Shown: positions 1-6,250 of the stretch, piece after piece | Numbering within the stretch: the first letter of the stretch is position 1 | How the letters are laid out: the number at the start of each line of letters is the position of its first letter | Source: CAZXFG01 sp964640515 | Lineage (GTDB): Bacteria > Patescibacteriota > Patescibacteriia > Magasanikbacterales > GWA2-37-8 | Reading direction: 5' to 3' | Length of the DNA: 25,807 nt | NCBI GenBank assembly: GCA_964640515.1 | Contig: CAZXFG010000005.1 | Location: forward strand, 1 to 25,807 | Made by a program: the position numbers and the translations under genes | Notes under the pieces: generated by a model | What the model was told of the DNA's origin: nothing | The model's database searches: none | The model's input: the letters and a program-made list of their open reading frames with translations, nothing else

Positions 1-2
1 TG

Positions 3-221
3 TTTTTAGTCAAAAAAACAGAGTGGAAATTATTCACTCTGTTTGGTTTATATTCTTACGAAATCTATCTTCTGCATTGGCCCCTTGTCTATCGCTTTGA
101 CTTTCTCTTTCGTTTCTTGCCGGCCGGACTAGCCATGGCGATTTATTTGGCCTTACTACTCGGAGTGGCCCATCTTCTCAACAAAAGCGTGGAAAAATTC
201 TCCAAGTACATGGGATTTTAA
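3..221 (+). CDS. Acyltransferase family 3 protein, C-terminal fragment (runs off the left edge)
   Basis: An open frame enters from the left edge and stops with TAA at 219-221, giving 72 residues without a start. It contains YEIYLLHWPLVYRFDFLFRF, followed by a hydrophobic stretch and a short polar tail ending KFSKYMGF. The S-Y-E-x-Y-L-L-H-W-P pattern is typical of the last membrane helices of acyltransferase family 3 (OatA/NodX type), which acylate cell-surface sugars at the membrane. Only the last two helices or so are visible, so the substrate cannot be inferred. It converges with the small basic ORF on the other strand, and the two stop codons overlap. Confidence 0.65.
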   Translation, partial: FLVKKTEWKLFTLFGLYSYEIYLLHWPLVYRFDFLFRFLPAGLAMAIYLALLLGVAHLLNKSVEKFSKYMGF

Positions 222-328
222 CCCTGTTTCCTTCCTGACCTTAAATATTTGGTCTTCTTGGCAATAGCCTTGCCTAACTTGGTATTCTTTTTGGCATGGC
301 GTAAACGAGCTCTATAAGCGCTATTCAT
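218..328 (-). CDS. Small highly basic hypothetical protein (36 aa)
   Basis: An ATG at 326-328 opens a 36-residue frame ending TAA. The product starts MNSAYRARLRHAKKNTKLGK and is extremely basic: about thirteen Lys/Arg and no acidic residue. Such a composition suggests RNA or ribosome binding, but I do not recognise a family. Codon choice resembles the native genes and, like them, it has no Shine-Dalgarno sequence. Its 3' end overlaps the acyltransferase stop, and a dispersed repeat lies just upstream. It may be a genuine small protein or a chance frame. Confidence 0.45.
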   Translation of the reverse strand: MNSAYRARLRHAKKNTKLGKAIAKKTKYLRSGRKQG

Positions 329-352
329 AGGATTGTAATTATTTAATAAATT

Positions 353-443
353 GTCATTGCGAGGAGTCCGCTCATTGGCGGACGACGAAGCAATCTTGCT
401 GACCGGAGATTGCCTCGCCCCTATTAAAAGGGCCTGCGATGAC
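353..443. repeat. Dispersed GTCATTGC-type imperfect palindrome
   Basis: The left end GTCATTGCGAGG is the near-complement of the right end CCTGCGATGAC. Inside are smaller hairpins: GTCCGC/GCGGAC, GCAATCT/AGATTGC and GCCC/GGGC. Related GCAATGAC / GATTGCTTC ends recur at 13376-13414 and 14108-14149 in the opposite orientation. It lies between the small basic ORF and the 3' end of trmB. It looks like a MITE-like or extragenic palindromic element; no transposase is visible. Confidence 0.7.
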
Positions 444-460
444 AGAAGTTTATCACAAAC

Positions 461-1099
461 TTAGCAAAAACGCAAGTAATGAATGGTTTTACCGCCGGCC
501 CGGTGTTTATCTTCAAAATATGTCCGCACGGATAAAATATCTTTCTCTGGCAAGTTGACCGGCACCCGAGGCCGGCATTCCAGGACCGTACCGCCGGTCC
601 GCGTAATGGTTTCTAAAGTATACTCAAACAGCCCGTCATTGTCGGTTTTGAGGTGCGCCACTCCCCCGCTTTTTAATAGATTTTTATAAAGCGCCAAAAA
701 CTTAGGATGAGTAAGGCGCTTTTTTTCTTGTCTATCGCGCGGATAAGGGTCGGGAAAAGTAAGCCAAATTTCGGAGATGGAACGCGGAGGAAAATATTTT
801 TCCAAAGAATCCACCATCACCCGTAAAAAATACACATTATTTATCTTTTTTTCTTGCGCCACCTTGGCTCCATACCACAGGCGCTCGCCCTGAATGTCTA
901 CGCCAATATATATGTTACCCTGATTTCTTTCCGCCAAAGCAACGGCATAGGCGCCATTGCCACAACCCAATTCTAAAATAATTTCTTTTTGTGAAGAAAT
1001 AATAGGCGCCAGGCCGGAGATGAGGGCAGACTCATTGCCTTGAATAATGCAAGGCATGTTTTTTGTTTCTTTGAAACGAATGAGTTTTTTGCGAGACAT
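461..1099 (-). CDS. trmB: tRNA (guanine-N7-)-methyltransferase TrmB
   Basis: This 212-aa protein matches TrmB, which uses S-adenosylmethionine to methylate N7 of G46 in the tRNA variable loop. The SAM-binding motif ELGCGNG lies near residues 43-49, followed by GVDIQGERL. The family signature IWLTFPDPYPRDRQEKKR and the following LTHPKFL are intact, as are LKTDN and the C-terminal S-x-R-T-x-F-E-x-K-H segment. Length is normal for the family. The ATG at 1097-1099 lies 8 nt below a good -10 box, so the transcript is probably leaderless or nearly so. It is transcribed divergently from the small gene at 1211 and ends next to a dispersed repeat. Confidence 0.95.
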   Translation of the reverse strand: MSRKKLIRFKETKNMPCIIQGNESALISGLAPIISSQKEIILELGCGNGAYAVALAERNQGNIYIGVDIQGERLWYGAKVAQEKKINNVYFLRVMVDSLEKYFPPRSISEIWLTFPDPYPRDRQEKKRLTHPKFLALYKNLLKSGGVAHLKTDNDGLFEYTLETITRTGGTVLECRPRVPVNLPEKDILSVRTYFEDKHRAGGKTIHYLRFC

Positions 1100-1107
1100 A
1101 GGAAAGT

Positions 1108-1136
1108 ATTATATCAGGAGAAATAGTGAAGGTCAA
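1108..1136 (-). promoter_or_regulatory. trmB promoter (near-leaderless)
   Basis: On the minus strand, TTGACC (1131-1136) and TATAAT (1108-1113) are separated by exactly 17 nt. The trmB ATG begins 8 nt after the -10 box, so initiation at the usual distance leaves a leader of about 0-2 nt. Confidence 0.75.
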
Positions 1137-1139
1137 AGA

Positions 1140-1168
1140 TTGACAAGTTTCATTTTTCCTGGTATTTA
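1140..1168 (+). promoter_or_regulatory. Promoter of the 80-aa small gene, divergent from trmB
   Basis: On the plus strand, TTGACA (1140-1145) is followed after 17 nt by TATTTA (1163-1168), overlapping a TTTATAA. The -35 box lies 3 nt from the trmB -35 box on the other strand, so both promoters share one short control region. The predicted leader is about 35 nt and contains the SD at 1199-1205. Confidence 0.65.
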
Positions 1169-1210
1169 TAACTTGTTTTCTTGAAGATGGCTTTGGCTAA
1201 GGAGGAGGAG

Positions 1211-1453
1211 ATGGCAATTGCCACACTACAAAGACTGAGCAAGGAAAAACTGATCGGTCTCGTAACCGGCGAAAACGAGGAAATCGCCAAAGTAGCATGG
1301 CAGGTGCTCAAGAGAAGGGACAGGGAGGCCTGCAAAGAAGAGGACTGGAATGGAGAAGGGTTCCTCAACGACAAAGAGCTCCATAGGATGTTAACGGCGG
1401 TTGAAGGGAGATTCGAGGAGGTGGCCAACGACATCAAACGGCATCTCAGCTAG
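1211..1453 (+). CDS. Small EF-hand-like acidic protein (80 aa), GC-rich island gene
   Basis: I chose the ATG at 1211 because AAGGAGG (1199-1205) lies 5 nt upstream; an in-frame ATG at 1181 has no such signal. The 80-aa product is charged and probably helical, with no membrane segment. Residues 45-56, DWNGEGFLNDKE, fit the EF-hand loop pattern: D at 1, N at 3, E at 5, G at 6, L at 8 and E at 12, flanked by helix-like sequence. Calcium binding is therefore possible, but one loop in a small protein can arise by chance. By hand count about 51 of 80 codons end in G or C, against 48 of 101 in neighbouring rplU, and AGA/AGG arginine codons are common. It has its own promoter and is followed by a long hairpin and a terminator. 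Family unknown. Confidence 0.7.
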   Translation: MAIATLQRLSKEKLIGLVTGENEEIAKVAWQVLKRRDREACKEEDWNGEGFLNDKELHRMLTAVEGRFEEVANDIKRHLS

Positions 1454-1473
1454 CAGACCATCGGGTTGACGAC

Positions 1474-1537
1474 CATCAGGACAGTCAACTCGCCGAGGTT
1501 GTAATTTTTTTACAGCTTCAGCGGGACTGTTCTGATG
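1474..1537 (+). other. Long interrupted hairpin after the 80-aa gene
   Basis: CATCAGGACAGTC (1474-1486) pairs with GACTGTTCTGATG (1525-1537), 13 pairs with one G-U. An inner stem TGTAA/TTACA (1500-1504 / 1510-1514) closes a T-loop. No U-tract follows, so this is not the terminator itself; it may be a 3' UTR structure or part of a small RNA. Confidence 0.6.
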
Positions 1538-1542
1538 TAATA

Positions 1543-1572
1543 AAAACACTCCGATTAAAGCCGGAGTGTTTT
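1543..1572. terminator. Bidirectional intrinsic terminator between the 80-aa gene and rplU
   Basis: AAAACACTCCG (1543-1553) pairs with CGGAGTGTTTT (1562-1572) around an 8-nt loop, with a T-rich tract on the plus side and an A-rich flank that gives U on the minus strand. It can serve the small gene on the plus strand and rplU on the minus strand. Confidence 0.85.
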
Positions 1573-1586
1573 TTGTTTATATAAAT

Positions 1587-1892
1587 TTACTTCACTGTTA
1601 CCTGGCTGTATCTCTGTCTCTGGCCATGGACTTTATGATAGCGCACCTTGCGTTTGAATTTTTCCACGCGGATAGTGCGGTATTTACCTTGTTTGTCCAA
1701 GGTGGCGGAAATGGATACACCTTCCAAATATGGAGTGCCTAATTTTACATTGCCACCGTCATCATCAGCGGTCATGAGCACCTTGTCAAAGGTAATAGCA
1801 TCGCCTTCTTTGGCGTCCAATTTCTCTATTTTTAGAGTTTCTCCGGTCTTAATCAAACTTTGTTTGCCACCGGTTTCAATTACTGCGTACAT
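1587..1892 (-). CDS. rplU: 50S ribosomal protein bL21
   Basis: The 101-aa product begins MYAVIETGGKQ, the bL21 signature, and ends with the conserved KFKRKVRYHKVHGQRQRYSQ segment. It binds 23S rRNA in the large subunit. Length is normal. Its usual partner gene rpmA (bL27) is not adjacent: a terminator and an unrelated gene follow. No Shine-Dalgarno precedes the ATG. The promoter lies about 100 nt upstream, and a palindromic repeat (1909-1970) fills most of the leader. Confidence 0.97.
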   Translation of the reverse strand: MYAVIETGGKQSLIKTGETLKIEKLDAKEGDAITFDKVLMTADDDGGNVKLGTPYLEGVSISATLDKQGKYRTIRVEKFKRKVRYHKVHGQRQRYSQVTVK

Positions 1893-1908
1893 ACTAAGTA
1901 TTTATTAC

Positions 1909-1970
1909 TGTCATTCCCGCGAAAGCGGGAATCTGTGATTTTGAAGATCCCCGCCTACGCGAGGATGACA
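1909..1970. repeat. Dispersed TGTCAT-ended palindrome inside the rplU leader
   Basis: The ends TGTCATTCCCGCG and CGCGAGGATGACA are imperfect inverted repeats, and an inner hairpin TTCCCGC-GAAA-GCGGGAA is perfect. The GTCAT/ATGAC ends resemble those of the elements at 353-443 and 13376-13414. It sits between the rplU promoter and the rplU start codon, so it should be transcribed as part of the leader. Confidence 0.7.
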
Positions 1971-1989
1971 TTTTTAAGATAGTATCCGT

Positions 1990-2018
1990 AGTTTAACAGA
2001 AAAGGGCTGAAATGTCAA
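1990..2018 (-). promoter_or_regulatory. rplU promoter
   Basis: On the minus strand, TTGACA (2013-2018) and TAAACT (1990-1995) are 17 nt apart. The predicted transcript has a leader of about 90 nt containing the palindrome at 1909-1970. It is divergent from the promoter-like sequence at 2038-2066. Confidence 0.65.
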
Positions 2019-2037
2019 GAAAACTGCCCGAGCTACT

Positions 2038-2066
2038 TTGACTTTTTACCTACTTTATGGCAAAAT
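2038..2066 (+). promoter_or_regulatory. Possible promoter of the 83-aa small gene
   Basis: TTGACT (2038-2043) is followed after 17 nt by CAAAAT (2061-2066). The -10 is weak, but the spacing and the position about 40 nt before the SD are right, and it is divergent from the rplU promoter. Confidence 0.4.
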
Positions 2067-2104
2067 CTCGACCAACACGAACACCACCAACAAAGGAGGA
2101 TACC

Positions 2105-2356
2105 GTGAGCAAAGGCGTCACCAGGCAAGCATTCCTCGCTTTCGACTTCCAGAGCACATCCATCATCGATGCTGAGGGGGAAAGGTGGATCCCAACGCGC
2201 CGCTGGGACAGCGGTGATCTTGATCTGATCGACCCTCACCAGAACGATCGCTCTGTCTACTGGGGAGAAGACGGGGAGATCCACGACGGAGACACGGACG
2301 AGATCATCGAGAAACTCAACCCACGAGAGATCGAACTGGTCGACATGGGGGAATAG
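2105..2356 (+). CDS. Small acidic hypothetical protein (83 aa), GC-rich island gene
   Basis: The frame is open from an ATG at 2057, but AAAGGAGG ends 6 nt before an in-frame GTG at 2105, which I take as the start. The 83-aa product is strongly acidic: about 21 Asp/Glu against 8 Lys/Arg. It contains RRWDSGDLDLIDP and GEDGEIHDGDTDEIIEKL. There is no signal peptide or membrane segment, and I recognise no family. High acidity is compatible with a nucleic-acid mimic or a metal-binding protein, but nothing decides it. About 59 of 83 codons end in G or C by hand count, well above neighbouring genes. A stable hairpin follows directly, then the scaffold gap. Confidence 0.65.
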   Translation: MSKGVTRQAFLAFDFQSTSIIDAEGERWIPTRRWDSGDLDLIDPHQNDRSVYWGEDGEIHDGDTDEIIEKLNPREIELVDMGE

Positions 2357-2384
2357 TCGCTCCTCCGCCACACGCCAAGACGCG

Positions 2385-2446
2385 CGTCCCCGAGGGAAAG
2401 CTTCAACGGACCCAACAGGTCTGACGAAGCGAGTACCTCGGGGACG
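2385..2446 (+). other. Stable nested hairpin after the 83-aa gene, at the gap edge
   Basis: CGTCCCCGAGG (2385-2395) pairs perfectly with CCTCGGGGACG (2436-2446). Inside, GCTTC (2400-2404) pairs with GAAGC (2426-2430), and CGGACC (2407-2412) with GGTCTG (2418-2423) around a CAACA loop. The three helices are separated by short internal loops. It may be a terminator hairpin, but the sequence beyond 2449 is unknown, so a U-tract cannot be checked. Confidence 0.65.
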
Positions 2447-2449
2447 ACA

Positions 2450-2549
2450 NNNNNNNNNNNNNNNNNNNNNNNNNNNNNNNNNNNNNNNNNNNNNNNNNNN
2501 NNNNNNNNNNNNNNNNNNNNNNNNNNNNNNNNNNNNNNNNNNNNNNNNN
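2450..2549. other. Scaffold gap (100 N)
   Basis: This is exactly 100 N, a usual placeholder, so the true size is unknown. It removes the 3' end of the DUF192 gene and whatever follows the hairpin at 2385-2446. Confidence 0.99.
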
Positions 2550-3022
2550 AAAATTTCAATACTATCCCCTATCTTCAACTCATTGGCCACAATAAATCCG
2601 GCTGGCAATTCCAAAACCAAGGTGGAAGGCAAACGGGCGAAATATGGAACTAGATCAGTTTCGGTCACGCCTTTTTGCGGTGGCACGCTGGGCGCCATAT
2701 CCACAATTTTAAATCCATCCAGCCAAATAATGTCCAAAGGAAAATTCATCTCGCGCATGACTATAGTATGTTGACCCTTGGTATCAAAAACAAATAGCAT
2801 GCCGTCGTATTTGCCCATATCTTTTTTATTGCTCCAGCCCCGAAAACGATGTTCGGCCGTATCAGCCACCAATACCTTTAATATATGTCCCTTAATCATT
2901 ACCTCGGCTTTGGGCCAATAATGTCCATAAAGCTTAAGGCCGATAGCCAATAAAATAACTATGGCAAAAAAAACTAAATGCCATTTTTTGGGTTGTGTTG
3001 TTTCTGTTTTCTGAAATAGCAT
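2550..3022 (-). CDS. DUF192 family membrane-anchored protein, 3' end lost in gap
   Basis: The visible part starts MLFQKTETTQPKKWH and has one N-terminal membrane segment (about residues 15-33, LVFFAIVILLAIGLKLYGHY). A DUF192 domain follows, with FRGWSNKKDMGKYDGMLFVF, MREMNFPLDIIWLDG and LELPAGFIVANELKIGDSIEI. DUF192 proteins often end soon after the last motif, so only a few residues are probably missing. The domain is compact and extracytoplasmic in many bacteria; its biochemical role is not established. I prefer the ATG at 3020-3022. An in-frame GTG at 3037 also exists but lies inside the palindromic element. The element at 3033-3126 separates it from the WecA-like gene upstream. Confidence 0.85.
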
Positions 3023-3032
3023 AAAAGGAGAT

Positions 3033-3126
3033 GACACGGCTGATATTTTCCGAGCGAGTTATGAAGCCGAGGCTTCATCCCCGAGCTCTCGCGAGCGAGG
3101 AAAGCGAGGGAATTATCAGCCGTGTC
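3033..3126. repeat. Branched palindromic element, copy 1
   Basis: The outer arms GACACGGCTGATA (3033-3045) and TATCAGCCGTGTC (3114-3126) are perfectly complementary over 13 bp. The core (3046-3113) holds the hairpins ATGAAGC-CGAG-GCTTCAT (3061-3078) and GCTC-TCGC-GAGC (3085-3096), then GCGAGGAAAGCGAGG. A second copy at 9854-9956 shares the core but has different arms. The WecA-like stop codon lies within the right arm. Confidence 0.85.
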
Positions 3127-4168
3127 GTTTTGTATTATTTAAAAATAATTCTAATATTAGGACTCCAATAAACAAAACACCTAGGGCTAATAATTTAAAT
3201 TGACTGGGAAGAAATAAGGTGGTGATGCCAAAGGAAAAAGAAATGGCAAAAAGGATAAGCACGGCCGAACGGATGGATAATCCGGCATCCACCAAACGAA
3301 AATGCAAATGCCGGCGATCACCCTTGGACCAGGGATGGCGATGATAAATTCGCGAACCAATCACCCAGGCCAGATCAATAATCGGCACAGCCATCACCAA
3401 TAAAGCGGTAGCGATTTTACCGCCGGAAATCACGGCCAGCACTCCGAGCATCAGACCCAGCCACAAACTCCCCCCTTCGCCCAAAAATATTTTTGCCGGA
3501 TAAAAATTAAATACTAAAAATCCCAATCCGGCGCCGGCGAAAATTAAGGCCAGAAGCGCCACATCAGGCTGATAAAATTTGGTAGTGCTGGATAGCGCGG
3601 CTACCATCAAAGCCCCAATCACTACCACGCCCGTGGACAAACCGTCCAAACCGTCTAAAATTTTGGTGGTGTACATCATGCCCATGAGCCAGAGAAAAAT
3701 CAAAATATTAGCGCCCACGAGAATTGTGCCCAAACTGCCCACGCCAATTTTCCAATAATCCAAACCAACAGTCCCCTCGCCCAGCGGATTGGTAATGCCG
3801 GTCAAGTCCATACCGCCTATTAACACCAAAATTACGGCCACGACACTGAATAATAATCTCACCCAAGGTGAAACATGATATTTATCATCAAAAAAACCAA
3901 CCAGCATGATTATCAAACTGCCTAAAAATAAAAAACATAATTGTCTCGCTCTCAAATCAACATCTAGAAGGCCGGAATACCAAGCCGCGCCCGCGACCAG
4001 CCAGAAAGCCAAAAAAATAGCCACTCCTCCCAAGAGCGGCACGGCTGACCCATGTCTTTTGCGGTCACTATCCGGTGCGTCTAGAATTTTATATCTTTCC
4101 GCTATCTTCTTCACCATCAAGACGGAAAAGGCGGATAAGATAGTGGCTAATAGAAAATAAAAAAACAT
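3116..4168 (-). CDS. Polyprenyl-phosphate HexNAc-1-phosphate transferase (WecA/TagO/MraY superfamily)
   Basis: The 350-aa integral membrane protein has about ten hydrophobic helices. It belongs to the family that moves a sugar-1-phosphate from a UDP-sugar to undecaprenyl phosphate, the first step in many surface glycans. Motifs include DAPDSDRKRHGSAVPLLGG (30-48), the Asp pair FFDDK (D94, D95), KILDGLDGLSTG (169-180) and DRRHLHFRL (284-292), the soluble loop expected of WecA/TagO rather than MraY. The usual F-x-G-D-x-G-S reads FLGEGGS, with Glu230-231 region replacing Asp. It lies 3 nt after the 691-aa gene, in the Clp operon. Its last codons and TGA stop are formed by the right arm of the palindromic element. 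Confidence 0.88.
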   Translation of the reverse strand: MFFYFLLATILSAFSVLMVKKIAERYKILDAPDSDRKRHGSAVPLLGGVAIFLAFWLVAGAAWYSGLLDVDLRARQLCFLFLGSLIIMLVGFFDDKYHVSPWVRLLFSVVAVILVLIGGMDLTGITNPLGEGTVGLDYWKIGVGSLGTILVGANILIFLWLMGMMYTTKILDGLDGLSTGVVVIGALMVAALSSTTKFYQPDVALLALIFAGAGLGFLVFNFYPAKIFLGEGGSLWLGLMLGVLAVISGGKIATALLVMAVPIIDLAWVIGSRIYHRHPWSKGDRRHLHFRLVDAGLSIRSAVLILFAISFSFGITTLFLPSQFKLLALGVLFIGVLILELFLNNTKRHG

Positions 4169-4171
4169 AAA

Positions 4172-6247
4172 TTAGCTATTTGTGATCGCAAAAATGTTAG
4201 TGGCGTTCTCTACTGTGCTTTCTGAAGGCGGCATTTTTTTGGCATTTTGAAAAGGTACGGATTGCTCATCAGGAAAAACAAAAGTCCAATATCCTATTTT
4301 ATCGCCTCCGCCGCGAGAAAAATTGTATTTAACCAGATCTATGCCATATTCTTTTCTTGATCTTTTCCATTGCCCGAAAGTATATTGTTTCCATGTGCTG
4401 TCTCTTCTCTTGCCTAATTTTCTGGGATGAGGCCGAACCGCACTTACCGTTTGCCCTGGTCCTTCTTCGCTTTCAACAATTTCACCTGCTTCTTTCCGCT
4501 GGCCGCTTTTATTTTTTATATTGCTTAACAATAAATTTAAATGGCTAAGAATCAATTCGGTAACCTTCAGTTTGGCGTTTTTACTAACATCCAGCCCCTG
4601 TCCTTTACCCTCTTCATCCGCGCTAATTAATTCATAATCTCCATTTAACTTCAAGACCGCTTCTGTGTCTCCTATTCTTACTGTGACTTCCAAATCAGTT
4701 ACCGAGGATTGTGGTTTGAAAACAATATCCTTAAAACCCAACTCCTCCAGTCGGGCATCTTTGATTATCGCTTTATCGCCCCGCGGCGCGACTAAATAAT
4801 CAACTTCGTATTTTAAGGATTTTCTTAATTCTTTTATCCTCCCCTCAATTTTTTGTACGGATTCTTCATCTAATTTAGGAAACAACAAAGCAACGGTCTC
4901 AAATACCTTATCATCCGTAATACGCCATTTTTCCCCGCCTTTTTCGCTGACAAAAAATTTTTTTATTTCTTCAGGCAAGATTTTTTCTTTTCCCAACCCC
5001 AACACATCAACACGCGTTTGCAGATTAGGAATAACCAGAATATGATGTGATTCACCTCTCAATCTTCTCATTTTTTCCTGATAAACTTCCATTAAAGGAG
5101 GCGCTTTGCTAGCGTCAGAAAAAAGATTAAATGGATAATGAGTATACAATTCTGCCCCCGCTTCTATGTCATTCCGGTCGGCAGCTCGCAAAACTAAAGA
5201 CTTTCCTACTGGATCAGTGGGTGGAGGAGCCCCTCGTAAAATTTGTTTCAACATCCTATCGCCTCTTTTGGGATCTGTGGCTAAGCTATCCGCCAGTAAT
5301 GAATCATAAGAATCGGTAGGCCACACCTTTCCCGTCTTTTCTCTCTTTTTCCTAAATTCCCCGCCTCTTAATCGCTTAATATCTTCAAGTTCACCATAAA
5401 ACTGTTCTAATTTTTTCTTCCCATCATAAACAACGCTGTAAATAAGGGATCTGTAAACGCTTTTAGTCATGGCATAAACCTCTTCGTCGACGCTAAAAAG
5501 GCAAGCCAAAAAATAACTAGAATCCAATTCTTTTTCTTCTTTTCCCGCGCATTTAACGTCATTTTCTCCCATCAAAGCATCCATCCCGACCTTGGTCTCC
5601 TCATCGTTATCGCTTTTAATTGCCGCGTAAGCGAGTGTGTAAAGCTGTTCCGCGTAAGGTTTTATTTTTTTAGCTACATCCACCAGCGAATCGGCTGAAG
5701 TAAATTTTTGTTTCCGAGAACGATTAAATGATTCATGAAGCAAGGAAAACGCCACCCCTTGGATAAGGGTTCCATCTTTCACTAAAAATTTCAACCAGCT
5801 GTCCATCACTTCCTGCTTTTGCCTGTCAAGCACTAAATTTTCATCAGCGATGACTTTAGATAAAAATGGACGCTCTAAAAGCACATCCACTATCTCCAAA
5901 ACAACTTCTCTGTCGGAGACATTGAACTTTTCTAACCTTTCCAATTGAAAAAGAAAATTTTCCAAAAAATTTGGGGTATTAAAAAAAGAAACCACAATTT
6001 TACGGCAAAGGTCTTTCTTGTTCCTCTTTTCTTTTTTATTTCTGTTTTCCGCTAATTTCTTAAAATCAGCCACCAGTTCGTTAGCTTCAAAATAACCCGG
6101 CTGATCAGAACAGTACTCATCAAATACTCCCTGCATCTCCCGTTCTTCCACTTGATGTTGGTCCGGATTGTTATCTTTCTCTTCAATCTCACTTCGGTGT
6201 TTCTCCACATCTTGAAAAGAGGGGTGCGATTTACCTGATTCAGGCAT
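4172..6247 (-). CDS. Uncharacterised 691-aa soluble protein in the Clp-like operon
   Basis: I do not recognise a family. The protein is highly charged, starts MPESGKSHPSFQDVEKHRSE, and shows no signal peptide or membrane helix. The first ~60 residues are polar and probably disordered. Residues ~60-330 look helical. A middle region contains LRGESHHILVIPNLQTRVDV, and a later basic stretch near 600-640 (RPHPRKLGKRRDSTWKQYTF) leads into a C-terminal segment ending VENATNIFAITNS. It starts 3 nt after the Clp-like stop and ends 3 nt before the WecA-like start, so the three are almost certainly co-transcribed. It could be a client, adaptor or regulator of the ATPase, but that is inference from position only. 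Confidence 0.8.
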   Translation of the reverse strand: MPESGKSHPSFQDVEKHRSEIEEKDNNPDQHQVEEREMQGVFDEYCSDQPGYFEANELVADFKKLAENRNKKEKRNKKDLCRKIVVSFFNTPNFLENFLFQLERLEKFNVSDREVVLEIVDVLLERPFLSKVIADENLVLDRQKQEVMDSWLKFLVKDGTLIQGVAFSLLHESFNRSRKQKFTSADSLVDVAKKIKPYAEQLYTLAYAAIKSDNDEETKVGMDALMGENDVKCAGKEEKELDSSYFLACLFSVDEEVYAMTKSVYRSLIYSVVYDGKKKLEQFYGELEDIKRLRGGEFRKKREKTGKVWPTDSYDSLLADSLATDPKRGDRMLKQILRGAPPPTDPVGKSLVLRAADRNDIEAGAELYTHYPFNLFSDASKAPPLMEVYQEKMRRLRGESHHILVIPNLQTRVDVLGLGKEKILPEEIKKFFVSEKGGEKWRITDDKVFETVALLFPKLDEESVQKIEGRIKELRKSLKYEVDYLVAPRGDKAIIKDARLEELGFKDIVFKPQSSVTDLEVTVRIGDTEAVLKLNGDYELISADEEGKGQGLDVSKNAKLKVTELILSHLNLLLSNIKNKSGQRKEAGEIVESEEGPGQTVSAVRPHPRKLGKRRDSTWKQYTFGQWKRSRKEYGIDLVKYNFSRGGGDKIGYWTFVFPDEQSVPFQNAKKMPPSESTVENATNIFAITNS

Positions 6248-6250
6248 ATA

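Noticed and set aside
353..443. tRNA-like cloverleaf in the repeat
   Set aside because: Several stems exist but there is no T-arm GTTCRA sequence, no anticodon-loop pattern and no acceptor-length pairing.
1150..1437. Serine/leucine-rich minus-strand frame (95 aa)
   Set aside because: It is antisense to the 80-aa gene, has no start signal, and its composition is that of a complementary strand.
1893..1990. Bacillus-type L21 leader regulatory RNA
   Set aside because: The leader structure is explained by the dispersed GTCAT-ended palindrome, and I could not match the L21 leader motif.
2033..3037. A 334-aa minus-strand frame spanning the gap
   Set aside because: It joins the DUF192 gene to antisense of the 83-aa gene through 100 N; the sequence left of the gap is coding on the other strand.
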